Assembly: GCA_029339505.1 (NCBI GenBank)
Contig: JAQISU010000036.1
Coordinates: 5,637,501-5,701,500 of the forward strand
Length of the DNA: 64,000 nt
From: Unio delphinus
Lineage: Eukaryota; Mollusca; Bivalvia; Unionida; Unionidae
Direction of reading: 5' to 3'
Made by a program: the position numbers and the translations under genes. Positions 49,953-61,945 of this stretch are shown here, in pieces; the first letter of the stretch is position 1, and every line of letters begins with the position of its first letter. The notes below the pieces were generated by a model. The model was not told the DNA's origin, searched no databases, and saw only the letters and a program-made list of their open reading frames with translations.

Positions 49953-50500
49953 ATGTCATCATTGGCAACGTCACAGCAATATCGCAATAACCAGGTCAGA
50001 GAATTTCAGACTAAACTCAAAACACTAAATGAGGAATATCCAAACAAAAATAAAAAATACCGACGAAGAATTACCGCAGTTGATGTTACCGTGTACTCTG
50101 TATCAGGTGTAATCAGCGGAGCTGGTATAATACTCTCCTCGGTGACAATGATTGCCCCGATAGCTGTTCCAATTTGTATATAAGCGGCGACAACAATCGC
50201 TGGAATTATTTCAATAATAACAAAAAATATATCATCAAGCAGCCAGCGTAAACTACAAGAATACGTAATTAAATTCCATGTTGTGTCAACCGCATACTCC
50301 AAATTATTCTCGATGAGACATTAATATCCGATGATGAGTTTTCAGTGATGGTACGTGTTTATGATTCCGCGATGTCAAAATTAGAAAAACAACATGAGTA
50401 TGATAACAATGGCAACATCGCAAGAACTACTTCAACGAATAGCGGAAAACACAACTCCGGTGAAAACCAGCATGATCTCAATAACCTCAGCGAATCCTGA
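49953..50500 (+). pseudogene. Element gene 5: two-helix membrane-type protein, broken
   Basis: The likely start is ATG 49953 (MSSLATSQQYRNNQVREFQT). A basic patch (KKYRRR) precedes two hydrophobic segments (VDVTVYSVSGVISGAGIILS and APIAVPICI, continuing AATTIAGIISIITK). A TAA (50181-50183) interrupts the second in this copy; copy B reads through there with Ser. A frameshift lies near 50315, after which DEFSVMVRVYDSAMSKLE leads to TGA 50498-50500. The last ~107 bp overlap gene 6 in another register. Small basic proteins with paired membrane helices may act in capsid assembly or membrane penetration. That role is inference. Confidence 0.55.
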
Positions 50501-51850
50501 CTTCAGTGTGAATTTCCCTTCTGCGATTCCGGTGAAGGAGATAGCACTAGCAAAATTACGAGTGTTTCACAGTTGGCCAAATATTAGATCAAAATCATTC
50601 GGTGGTCAACAACGGAATAATTCCCTGGTGTTTGCGAGTAAGAATAAATCCGATGGTACTCAAGATTGGAATGTTGTTTCGCTACCATCTGGGTCCTACC
50701 AAATCGAACAGATCAATAATGAATTTCAGCCTAGAATAGAATCCATTACTGGAAAAGAATCGAAAATCGCTATAACGGTTCATGAACCAACACTATCATC
50801 TGCCATTGAGATAAACTCGCCCGGATATGTCGTATATATCTATAAGAGTTATATAAGGACAATACTGGGTTGGCCTGTAAAAACACATCCACCTGAACCG
50901 AAAAAATCTGATTTTACCACAGATGAGATTAATAAAGATGATATAGATATAATTTTGTATCTACTTAAAGGGGAAGATATAGCAAAAGTAAAGAAAGTAT
51001 ATTTTGAATTCTATAGGAAGGGTTTCTCTGGGTTGCATTTGGAATTTGAAAACTGTGATAAAAAAGTACAGAAACGATTCTATTAGATGAACATATTAAT
51101 GTGTTTTTGAAAACAACAAATGAATTTTTCGAATCTGGTAGAGAGAAACTACGGCAACGTTTTCAACAATATCTTTTGGATGTAACTGGTCCTCGTGATA
51201 AAATCATAGAAATAATAAAAAATATGAACAGTTACAGAAATGATATTAAAAAATTAAATGAATTTTTTATAAAATCTTTTGATGAATCTATTGACGAGCG
51301 AGGAGGAGATAAACAAAAATTTATATCCGCATATAATATAACAAAAGAAGAGTTAATACATTTTAAATTACCAGACTATTACGTCCCAGAGATGGAAAAA
51401 TCTCTCAATGACACCATCTATGATGGTTTTAAAAGGATTCACGACGCATGGAAGAAAAAAGCACAACCACAAACAACAACAATCCTCAAGCATAATAATT
51501 ACCCAGATGGTGGTGGGCGACATATCGCTCCTCAAAACATCAATATATCCTCGGCGATTGCAGTGAATTTAGTATGTGATGTTATCGAAGGAAGTTACCA
51601 AACAAATCTCGAAAGATCAAATCAAGCTCAATAAGGATATATTTTATACTCATCTGCACCAACAGCTCCTCCAAGGTTTCTAATCATTGAAGATCCAACT
51701 AATCCAGTCTATATGCGAGGTCATAATGATTCGTTAACGAGAATTAATTTCAAACTCACTGACAAGTCCAATAATCTAATTGATTTACGATTTGAGGTTT
51801 CACAAATTGTTTCTGTTTCTGAAATCCTAAAACAATTTTTACCCTCATAG
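50394..51850 (+). pseudogene. Element gene 6: large virion-structural-type protein, broken
   Basis: It starts at ATG 50394 inside gene 5. The N-terminal domain (VKTSMISITSANPDFSVNFP, KLRVFHSWPNIRSKSF, SLPSGSYQIEQINNEF) is followed by a Lys/Asp-rich middle. A beta-rich C-terminus follows: NISSAIAVNLVCDVIEGSYQ, then, after a TAA at 51632-51634, YILYSSAPTAPP and LTRINFKLTDKSNNLIDL. It ends at TAG 51848-51850. A frameshift separates 50394-51086 from 51101 onward. The C-terminus resembles terminal strands of jelly-roll-like structural proteins in metazoan virus-like elements (by eye). Copy B's version (62018-63384) aligns throughout and lacks the TAA. Confidence 0.6.
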
Positions 51851-52071
51851 CAGCAGAGAGAGAGCGACAACGACTTTGCGTCTCCTAAGGAAACTTATTT
51901 TCGATTTTGGAGGAAGCCTTGGTTTGCCAAATAGACGCTTCTATAAAGCTGTCCGATTCGCCATCTCTCTTCTGCTTTGGAGGTAAAAATCTTTTTTCGA
52001 TTTTGGAGAAAGCCTTGGTTTGCCAAATAGACACTTCTACAAAAGTTTTCGGATTCGCCCTCTCTGCTGCT
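51849..52071. repeat. Terminal unit of element copy A (inverted ends plus internal duplication)
   Basis: Starts 'agcagcagagag' overlapping the gene 6 stop codon and ends 'ctctctgctgct', a 12-bp perfect inverted end pair. Inside, 'gattttggag.aagccttgg' and 'tttgccaaatagac.cttct' occur twice, 97 bp apart. The unit at 61697-61945 is homologous, so it is probably the end of the element (terminal repeat, origin or packaging signal). Confidence 0.65.
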
Positions 52072-55000
52072 GTATGTATATATGTTCTTGTGCACACAAA
52101 TCAATATTCTCCTCCTTCCTCGTGTTGTAGGATTAAGTTGGTAGTTTGATTGAGCTACCCTATACGGCCTTGAACTTTATATATTACTAAAGCTTAATGT
52201 GCATCTGTTATTTTGGTTGTTAGTTTCCTGTATTGATTGGCTAAATATTATCATTTACATCTTTGAAAACATTGCACCATTAGGTTCATTTGTAAATGTA
52301 TGTGGTCAAGGTTGTGTACCACGCGTGTATTGATCATTTCAAATTAATTCAATAAACTTATCTAGATATAGATTTAGTGTTAACATCATGCCATGTCTTT
52401 TTAATTGGATTGATTGCGTGCTTGCTCATGGAGGCAAATCCTGTTCTGCGTTGAGTCTTGTTTTTAACCTGAAATGTTCAACAGCTCCTTCGCTTTAATT
52501 GTGCTGTTTTGTCTAGACAATATCCCTGTTAAAATGTTAATACACCATTAAACTCCGAAATATTATCTGCTTGTGTTTGAACATGTGTTTAAATTTGATC
52601 TTCAAACTTGTCATCGCTAAATGTTTTTTTCCTTTCACAATTGTCACATATTTCCATCAAGTATGTGTCGATGACACTATTTGATCTCTTAGAGCAGAAA
52701 AAGACTACGAGAAAAATTAATTTGAGTTGGAACTTTAATTTAACTTTTATATCCGACATTTATTTAAGTCGTGATCACTTAGATTCAGACCTTGTAGAGT
52801 CGAAAAACAAACTTAGCTAAGTAAATGGAGCACAAAACAAAAGCAGGCGATAATAATGTAAGTGAAATAGACTTGGAAAAGATGGATCAGAAATTTACCG
52901 TGTATAACGTCATTACGTTATGTCTGTATCAAGGTTAGTACACGGTGTCGGGTATCTTTTCAGCTATTTGTACGAGGGTGTTAAACGTCCGGGGTGCCCG
53001 GAGCTGTCGAATGTCTGGAGCTGTGATTAAATGCACTGGTGTGTCCAGAACTGATTAATGTGCCGGAGTGTCTCATGTCTAGCGTCTGGAGTGTCTAATG
53101 TCAAGAGTGACCCAGCAGTAGAGTTGTCTAAATGACCAGAGTTTCTGGAGGGTCTAATGTTTCGTAGTATTCCGAAGGTCCGGAGTCTGTAGAAACTGTG
53201 AAGTTCTATTGTACCAGCTGTGGAGCTGTATACTAATAGTTGATTATATATATTTATTCGTAAATTGTTAGCCGTTGGCTAATGTGGGTTTGCGGAACCC
53301 AGTATATGGTTTGAGACTGGAAAGATAAGTTATCTGTCCTGTTATTATTTTTCAAATATAATTCCGCTACTTGAGCGTATACATTTTTACTATATGAGTA
53401 ATCCTGCATTGTTTACTACGTGAGTAAACTGTATTCATGTTTTTTTTTGTATAATTTTTTCGCCGGGGTTTTGTATCAGTTTTTGTATCATTGTATCATT
53501 GATTCGTATCATTGTTTTGTATCATTGTATCATTTATTTGTATCATTATATGATTCGTTTGCATCTTCTAGTCTGTGCGTAATTATGCATAATTAAATCC
53601 AACAATTGTTTCAGGCCATTGCATGTTGTTTTTGAAAATGGTAACACGCAATAACGAATATGAAAAATTAAAACCATTGCCTATTACATATGTATTGCAT
53701 GATTATAATAAATATAATTGTACCTGTTGGTGTCAAGTACATTTTTATGTTTAATGTTCAGTACAGATAAAAATGACAAAACGGTCTTTGTTACACGAGT
53801 TTTCATTCATCCTTTGTATATTTTTATACATTTTCACCGTTTTTACTTTGTTATACAATTCTTTAATTTATATAATCTCCATTATTCCTTCTATTTGAGC
53901 ACCACAAATCATGTCTTCGTAGCGATTCTGGTTTGCCAGCTGGTATATTATCAACTGTAATCCCTTAAAAATGCTAAAACAATGTGTATTATTTATGTCT
54001 CGCTTATATGTAGTACAGTTGTATCTTAATCTACTTTTATGGTGATTTTCACTTTTAAAATCCCTTGTTAATCACAAAAATGTTTGACAACACCGTCTGT
54101 TTGTCACATCAGTTGTGGCTGAGCTTGGCTTTAACTTATGTTGCTTACCAACGGTTCACACACAACTGTCTTTGAATTCATTATTTTATTTATCCAATTC
54201 ATCTTTGTAATTAACGTTACAATACTTAATTGTACATTTGCACGTAATCGTCACCGGAATAAACTGAATTAACTTTCATATAACGTCTGGAAGCTAAATG
54301 AACCGAGAAAACAAACAAAATTAAAAATGAATGTCAGATTGAAAAATCACATAAAAGAACATTAACAAAAAGACAATGATATTATCCTAGAGGTTATTTT
54401 GGCAGTTGACTTAGAAAACATTCAAATAAATCGTACGCCATAGATCAATGTTTACAAAACGTAATGTCCAGACATCACTTTATATTAACATATACAAGTT
54501 CACGATAGCAAAAAAGTACCGAATTATACAATCGGTTGGTTTCTAGACTTACACTAACTGTTCAGGATCTGGTACTTCATATTTAGTTCCAAAACTTTCC
54601 TACAAATGCTGAGGCCAATTGATTGTCGGAAACATCTCTCCTGATAACTTTCTCTTGATCACCACATCTCTCAGCTGTAGCGATATTATATGGTTCACTC
54701 AGGCATGATATATTCTCCATTACATTTTGCCTGTTTAATTGTGTTTTTGTTGCGCGTTCTACTATTATGAGCAAGTTTCTTATTAATAATTACGCTGCTA
54801 ATATTTACACTTTTTTTGCCATTTAAGACATACGTGTCCATGCATGGCTCGGAGGTAATCAAGATTTTTTATCAGTCACTTTCCTTATTCTACTATTAAA
54901 AACAAAGCCTTCCACCTTAATGGTTGCTCACATTCCAAATTTGATAAAGACGGTATGTGACAAAGGCTGACATAAGGTCTATTCTCTCCATCCTTTTTTC

Positions 55001-55381
55001 TCGCCTAGTTTTGTCCTGTCCACGATAGCCACTGTATACTAGATGATTCAAGAACCTTTTGTGTATGCGTGACCTTAGGTTCCTTTTGTGCACATGTTAG
55101 TTATCATATTTATGGCTTTTCTGGCAACGAATTGTATAATAGTATGGATTATTCGTATATATAGAAAGCTGCATCATCGGAGCCACATTAAATGTGTATT
55201 CGGTGTATTGTACTTTACATAGAAGCTACAATATATTTTGCGAAATTTAATACCATTAAAACTCAGTTTCTGAAGCAGAACAATTTAATTATTGTTGAAA
55301 AGAATTAATGAAATAATAATACAAATAATAATACTAATACTACTACTAATAATAATATTAATAATTATACTAATAATAGAG

Positions 55382-55458
<77 letters not shown>

Positions 55459-55756
55459 ATGACGGTGATGTGTAATGTAGGTTTTACTGCAAGAACGAGT
55501 GATAGATGTGTGTAAATCATTTTGAGAACAGAAAATCCAAACTTATGTAAACTTATTCAAAATTATGATCGATCTGTCTATACTGACTCAAGTGGATGCT
55601 ATCTAACAAGAAGCAGCTGAGTTGCATTATATCATGGCTGCAAGAAAGTTGAACACATTATAAATAAAAACAGACATATGGACAATAATCTTAGAAGGAT
55701 ATGGAACACACGGACTGAGATCATGTCAAATGTGGACGGATAACTTACAGGCGTAC
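52072..55756. other. Host spacer with degenerate minisatellites; no gene supported
   Basis: About 53000-53190 has repeated 'gtctggagtgtctaatgt'-like phrases. 53475-53565 is a 'ttgtatcattgtatcatt' tandem array. A TTA/ATA-rich run (55315-55385) leads into (TA)n 55388-55455. A minus-strand frame at 54583-54774 is coding-like but unsupported by a good acceptor. Confidence 0.45.
55388..55455. repeat. (TA)n microsatellite
   Basis: A pure TA run. Confidence 0.95.
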
Positions 55757-55874
55757 CTACATAAGTAAGTTTCACTCCTGAGTCCTGGGAACGTATTGCG
55801 TGCACTAGCAATAGAACAACGAGAGTCAACGGATTCCAATAGACTATCATGAATGTTTCAGGAATGCCAGTCAT
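55757..55874 (-). CDS. Candidate first exon with signal peptide
   Basis: The minus-strand frame from ATG 55874 (or 55850) encodes a short N-terminus and then IVYWNPLTLVVLLLVHAIRS, a good signal peptide with a plausible cleavage site, followed by QDSGVKLTYV. It can end at GTAG|GTACGC (55757, phase 1) or six residues later in effect at CCT|GTAAGT (55749, phase 0). It may be the 5' exon of an unannotated secreted or membrane protein. No downstream exon could be joined with confidence. Confidence 0.35.
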
Positions 55875-56524
55875 TGTTTCTTGTTTTACCTCTGAATCTA
55901 GTGTATGCCATTATTCTCGTTTATTCGAGTATAATGCTCTATCATTTTAATGTTTTAATTGAAGCATCGATATTGTCTACAGTGAATGTTACATGACGAT
56001 GTTATGTAACGCTGAAAGTTATTGTATATAAGTGTGGTGTCGTGGTTGTATCTCAAAATTATTTTGACAAAGATGCCGCGTTTAAGTAATATCGCTGTCA
56101 ATATTTCTCATCGTGCAGGACCTTAATTGGAAACGACCAATGATTTGCTATGGTCTATTTGGTTGGAATTCATTCTCTCAATACTGGTAATATATATATT
56201 GTTTGTGGTAGAATTTATTGACATGTTGGTGTTATAAGTTAAATGTATCACCATGATATCCAACTGAAGAATTACTGTTAATATTAAAAATTGTAATATC
56301 GTCCTCTGCGTTTGTAATACAAGTTAAATGGTATAACCGGATCAAGAAAGTTGCATTAGTCTTCTGTAACAAAACATATATTTTGCTTCCATAAATTGTA
56401 ATGGTCGGGCGACAGTTACTGTTAAGCTGAAAATGAAAATATTTAAAGCCTTCTCATTTTCCATTTTCCACCAATTCCGACACAATGTCTTGATCAAACC
56501 GCTATTTACATATTTGCTGGGAAC

Positions 56525-56640
56525 TGCTCAGGTGGCCTAGTAGTTAGAGAGTCCTAATCAGATGCGGGAGATCGCAGGTTCGAACCCTGGTTTAGTCACA
56601 AAAAAGACTCCCATTCATATAAAAAATTCTTAGAAACAGT
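56525..56640 (+). mobile_element. tRNA-like SINE fragment
   Basis: 'gtggcctagtagttagagag' (box A) and 'ggttcgaaccct' (box B) are separated by tRNA-like spacing, followed by a short unmatched body. The head is similar to the SINE at 57065. A free-standing functional tRNA is unlikely because the acceptor ends do not pair well. Confidence 0.6.
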
Positions 56641-56707
56641 TGTTCTAACCAAAATTGTATCATATAAATTCAAATTGTCATTTTTGTTGTTGACGTTGTT
56701 GTTGTTG

Positions 56708-56943
56708 TAGTATTAAATGCCATTTCTCAGCACACAATAGGCTATAAATGGCGGCCAGTATTGATGGTGGATGTAGAACCCGGAGAAACCAAGGGAAATA
56801 ATCACCGACACACGAGAAGCTACTTTCAAGCTATCGCACATACCCACATTGGCCGAATCTGAGACTCGAACCCACTCAGACAGAGGTTTGATGGTAGTGA
56901 TCAGCAACGGAATGGGCTTCAAACCGCTTGGTCACTCGGTGCC
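56708..56943 (-). mobile_element. tRNA-derived SINE (same family as 47510-47757)
   Basis: Minus strand. Shares the 'actggccgccat' body, the 'ctcgtgtgtcggtgatt' segment and the end with the 47.5-kb copy. A (TTG)n run at 56691-56708 forms its 3' simple-repeat tail. Confidence 0.75.
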
Positions 56944-57064
56944 CCTTCATTTGAGTAATGTATATTGTAACTATTGCAATTGCCACATTATTGAAACTTA
57001 TCTTCCAGACGTACTTAATGACATTCACTCAACTTTGGATAGCGGAAAGATACAGTCCTCACCT

Positions 57065-57345
57065 ACCGCTCCGGTAGCCTAGTGGTTAGATCGTTAGCCT
57101 CGGATGCATGAGGTCGTTTGTTAGAGTCCCGGCTGAGTCATAACAAAGGCTTACAAAATGGCACTAACAGTTGCATACCGTGACACTCAGCATTAAGAGG
57201 TTAGCTTTTGACTTGGCCGGCCTGATGTCAGGATAATGTGACTGAATGGGACATCATGCTAACACATCTGCGGCATGATGCACCAGTGTTAGATGCCAAT
57301 ATAAACTGCCATAATGCAGATAGTTTAAAATGTTACTCACATACA
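57065..57345 (+). mobile_element. tRNA-derived SINE, full-length-looking
   Basis: The head 'ccggtagcctagtggttaga' with a degenerate box B (57118-57132) is followed by a body with 'gtcaggataatgtgactgaa' and 'ctgcggcatgatgcaccagt'. This body type is typical of molluscan SINEs, as I recall them. Confidence 0.65.
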
Positions 57346-57919
57346 CATTCATTGCATACAAGCAGGTTTATATTGGCAGATTAATGAAATGAAGCAATCA
57401 CTTTGTGGAATCTGGTTTTCATTCAATTTACTATTACAATTACCTTTCTCCATCATGATGAAACCAATTCCAAATATAAAAAGTTACCATGAAAAAGTAT
57501 TCACCTGACATGTTGTTTCTCAATTGTAACGTAAAGTAATTATTCATTTGGACATCATGGCGATGTAATTAACGCAAAACACCTTGTGTCATTCATGTCA
57601 ATTCACGGTAATAATACTACTGGATACTGAATATAAACATAACTCTAGTTTCCAATTCTATTGTATGCACTGCCTGATGTAAGTCCTCTCTCTGTAACTA
57701 GAAATTTAGTTTTTAAAAGATCTTCCGTTAGTGGTTATTAATTTTTCTACACTAATAGAACATTGCAGCCTTTTGATATTTGTGCTTGTAATATTTGTGC
57801 AACTCTGCTTTTTTCGGTAACATCTGATCAATTTCACAAAGTCTAATACTTTACTAGAATAGTTTGCTTGGTCACTATTGTGAACACTTAGCAGCACTGT
57901 TTCCAATAGTATGTCGGGT

Positions 57920-57925
57920 TTTATT
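57920..57925 (-). terminator. AATAAA polyadenylation signal for the nSTAND-ankyrin gene
   Basis: AATAAA on the minus strand about 100 bp downstream of the stop codon at 58027. Position is right for 3' end formation of that gene. Confidence 0.45.
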
Positions 57926-58026
57926 TTCAATGTGGTTTTGACTAACAGATTATGTATTTTACCTTAGTATACAGTCTTATTCACCATGTGTAAAACATCA
58001 TTCTTAACACTGATGTGAACTATTTG

Positions 58027-60080
58027 TTACTGATCGTTTACATCGGCCTTGTCAAGCGTTTGCATGTGATCTTTCTTATTCAATTCGCGTGCGAGCTGAT
58101 AAGGGGTCTTTCCAGCGTTGTTTCTAACATTAACATCAGTTCCATTTACACATATCAACTCCTCCAGAATGTGTATACTTTTGTGTATAGCTAAGTGGAT
58201 TGCCGTATTCCCATCCTGGTCTCTGATTTCCATAACAGCCCCATATCTAATAAGAATTCGTACCGCCTCGAGATTGTCCTTTTCTACAGCAGTGTGCAAA
58301 GGCGTTTTTCCTGAAACGTCTGTACGGTTTATTTCAACTTTTCTATATTTTAATGCTTCTTCCAGAACATAATCATTCCTACAAATAACACATATATGCA
58401 GCAATGATTGTTTGTGATCGCCTAAATGTGAGCCAATTTCAATGTTTTGAAATAGTTCCATAACTTCCTTCGTTGTTTCTGGAAATTCGGATACGGTCTT
58501 TACATGTACCTCAATAACAATGCGTAGTGCCTTTTCTTTCCATGGACATTTCCATGTGCAGATTGTTGAAATATTGCAAAATACACTGTCTATCAAAGCT
58601 GTAAGAGTGTGAGTGCTTTTGTAATTCGTATACCTCACTGCACGTTCTAGAGCTAACGCGTTTTGGCGGAGAACCAGAAGGTGTCTCTCAACATTGTCCC
58701 CTTCCTTTCTGGAGTACTTTCTCCACTTTTTGCTTTTCAAAATAATGTTTGCCAAATTTGTTGCATGATCGGGTTTATCGTGCTCTACAGCAAATACAAT
58801 AAGTGTTTTATCGGTCTGTTTATCTAATTTTGAAAAGATGTCCCATGTGTATTTGTCGTCATGTTTACTTCTTACTTTGCTGTCAAAAGTACGTTTAAAC
58901 TCGTCATTACTAAACAAGGGATGCTGTCCGACCCTTTGGACATGATCAGATTGAATTTCTTTGATAAATCTCTCTGCAACGGATCTAAAGTTGTCTTCGT
59001 GTATTGTTAGTTGCAAGGGACTCGCAACATTATTATCGCCCCTTAAACATGTACGTATTATGGAATAGTCGCATAGAAACAAAGCATGCTTGAAAAGCTT
59101 GCCAGCATCAGATACGTCTGTTATGTTCAATTCTTTCAAAATTGCTAACTGAACGCCTCTTACGACACAGCCAAACTTTATACGATATTTATGGTTTTCA
59201 GTACGTTCAACAAACTCTGTTGGAATATCTCTATACGCACATTTCATTCTTTTCAGAGACCTTCTTTTATCTGGGTTATTTGAGGCAAGAAGCCATTTTG
59301 ATATTTCCAGGGCATGTTCATTGAATTCCTTCTGGAATGGAATAGAAATATCAATATCACGGCCGAGAACGCAACAACAAAAAAGAATGTAGAATCCTAA
59401 CGGATTTGATGCCTTAAGACGTGTTAAGTCTTCCACGATCTCCTTGGTAGGATTCAAGAAAAGGTCAATTGGAACACATTCACCCATGTTTTCCTCTGTA
59501 TTGATATATCTTCTGACGTAATGGAGGAAATGTTTTGTTGGAACCAATTCCACACATTGTTTGCTAGTTTCTTCTGGCAATGTGTAACCTATATGCTTGC
59601 AGTTTGTGTTCAATATTCCCATTTTCTCATTATCTGTACATTCATAACTTAGGGAAATATTTAAAACATGACCACCATCAATGTCACTGTTATTTAAAGC
59701 CGTACGTTTGATTGTCGTATATGAGTCGTTTGAATAGGAGAACATAACCTTCCAATGACCTTGATCGATGTAATTGTTCACAGTGTCCCAATGTTTTAAC
59801 ATAAAATCATTCTGATCCAAAATGTTATCAATGACAAGCAATACATTGCGTTCCTCGTAGCATGCGCGGAGATGTTCTTCGTTTGTAATAAGAATTATAT
59901 TCCAGTCTTTGTTTTGTTCCCCAAAGATTTGCATCACACCATATAATACACTTGTTTTTCCGGAGCAGGCATTTCCACGCACGCCTGCCTTACCAGTACC
60001 GTCGAGAAGAGTTTGTATTACCATTTGCATGGCGACAGTTTTAAATATAGGAATTCGCTTCATATCTACTTTGGTTCCGT
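58027..60080 (-). CDS. nSTAND-type P-loop NTPase with C-terminal ankyrin repeats (3' terminal exon)
   Basis: One open exon of 684 codons. A minus-strand acceptor (ttattttgtcttccag) ends at 60081, so the ORF extends 5' of the internal ATG at 60063 into an unseen exon. Just after the start, a helix leads to Walker A GNACSGKTSVLYG and later NVLLVIDNI (Walker B), the layout of novel STAND NTPases (nSTAND3-like). About 400 helical residues follow. The last ~130 residues hold about four ankyrin repeats (GKTPLHTAVEKDNLEAVRIL; GNTAIHLAIHKSIHILEELI; GKTPYQLARELN). Proteins of this build are expanded in molluscs and are presumed innate-immune or regulatory switches. No lesions are seen; the gene looks functional. 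It lies between two virus-like element copies. Confidence 0.8.
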
Positions 60081-61506
60081 CTGGAAGACAAAATAAAGTA
60101 AACGTTTCTTAGCCTGAGAGATAAATAAATTATTATGTATTATGTATGTTGTTTAGAAGACTGCAGATGTACTATATATATACTCAGTAACTGACTTCAA
60201 CTTTGGAAGGAAATTTCTACAAATGTATTTAGCTATTACTTAAAATAAAGAGGAGTCATTAAAAATGACAAGTTGTTGAAATATTGCTGAAAATTAAAAC
60301 TACCAAGAATTATAACCCTACCTGGATTAAATAAAGATATTTACACAGACAATGACATGGCAATTATTACATAAAAAATAAATATGTTACTAGAGAATTA
60401 GACCATTAAACATTAGTTTGGTATTTGATGTCGAACTAAATCCACATATTTCACATTGGCGATACACATTTCAATTTGAATAAAATGTGGAAGATCAACA
60501 TATGAAAGAGGTGTATTAATTTTATCTAGATCCCTCCCAAACCAATTCACCAAAAAACATGCAGGCTACCAATATATCTTATACAAACATGTTATAAAAA
60601 AAATTGCCGTTGAATTGAATGCAATAAGGAACATACTAATTTCATCATTTGGACCTGCGCAAACAGAACCAATACTCGTACCTATGTTTCGCTATTACTC
60701 CAACAACCACAATTCACCCATTAAGCTAACCAATTGTGACACACGCTCTTCCTTTAAAACTCTTTTACAGGGTTGTTGCATGTCACAGCGTCCTACTAAC
60801 AAAGCAGTATTTATTTTATTTTACTCACCTAAAGTACGCAAATATCCATATAGAACGTGTAACTCATTCTGTATAAATTGACAACAATTATAGACGATAA
60901 CCTGATGACAGCCAGGGTGAAGCGTATACAGATTGGTAAGTAAATAACACTAAGATGGTTATACTATTTGCATTATATAACCACAAATTGAAGAATTGAA
61001 ACCATTATATAAATAACCTATTCAGGACTGATGTATATTCAGTCCTTTAATGTTTAAACGCAAAGAACTTCTAGGGCGACGCAAAGGCTAACACCGCATT
61101 GTATGAAATTATAAATTATTCAATGTTTTAACACAACGCATATCAATCCGAAAGTTTCGAGACTTTTGAAAGAAAACTAACATGTGAAGGTATATCCTTT
61201 GTACAGAAGATAAACGTATGTTATTGACCTAAAACAGTAGAGGACATCTGGTATGTTACAAGCAGAGTTCCAGTATTACATAACTGACAGGTGTTTTGTA
61301 GTCAGATTCGTTTGACTATTTAGGTGTTGAGTAACAATAGGTGGTACATGAAATATATGGCTAATTCAATCGAGGTACTTTGCTGATATTCTAACCCATT
61401 GTCTATGGAAACTGGTATGCAAATGAAAATTATTCTACAAATCTAAGCCTTCATTTTTGACAACTAGACCTCTCGAATGCTTCGGCAACCTATGTACGTG
61501 GTACAT

Positions 61507-61562
<56 letters not shown>

Positions 61563-61696
61563 ATTATATATATAAACTGTCGTGAACTGATGAGCATTTC
61601 CTATCTTGATTTAGTATGCATGTTACCTTCTCATTTACATCACTTTTTGCTAGAATAGGTTAGCACAATTAACGTCTATCAATGAATGACTATATA
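60081..61696. other. Upstream intron/flank of the nSTAND gene
   Basis: AT-rich. No further exon is recognised. (TA)n at 61508-61560. The 5' exon(s) of the nSTAND gene should lie here or beyond, on the minus strand. Confidence 0.4.
61508..61575. repeat. (TA)n microsatellite
   Basis: A TA run with TATTTATATAATTATA variants at the right end. Confidence 0.95.
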
Positions 61697-61945
61697 AGCA
61701 GCAGAGGAGGTGAATCCTACAACTTTTTTGTTTAAAATATGATTAAACCCTCAAAACGGCAAATAGAGCCTTCCTGCGAAATCTCATGTTTTAACCAAAA
61801 AAAAAATAAAGTCTCCATTTGGCAAATAGAGCCTTAGTGATTTTTGTCTGAAAACATGAATTTTCGCGGGTGATACTGTATTCGCATTTTCGTTGCTTAA
61901 CCATAAAATGTCGCAACGTCGTTGTCACTCACCTCCTCTGCTGCT
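61697..61945. repeat. Terminal unit of element copy B (17-bp perfect inverted ends)
   Basis: 'agcagcagaggaggtga' (61697-61713) and its exact reverse complement (61929-61945) bound a 249-bp unit. 'ggcaaatagagcctt' occurs twice inside (about 61756 and 61819). Read on the minus strand it aligns with the copy A unit ('gacaacgac.ttgcg' and 'tttgccaaat..agac'). It lies just outside the gene 6 stop, as in copy A. Confidence 0.7.

Noticed and set aside
54583..54774. Minus-strand frame with coding-like composition ending NQLASAFVGKFWN
   Set aside because: The available acceptor lacks a pyrimidine tract and no partner exon could be joined; kept only as a possible last exon for the 55.8-kb signal-peptide exon.
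55085..55210. Plus-strand hydrophobic segment followed by RIYRK
   Set aside because: It looks like a membrane segment but lacks a usable donor and has no neighbours on that strand.
56525..56600. Possible genuine tRNA gene
   Set aside because: Acceptor arms do not pair and the head matches SINE heads nearby.
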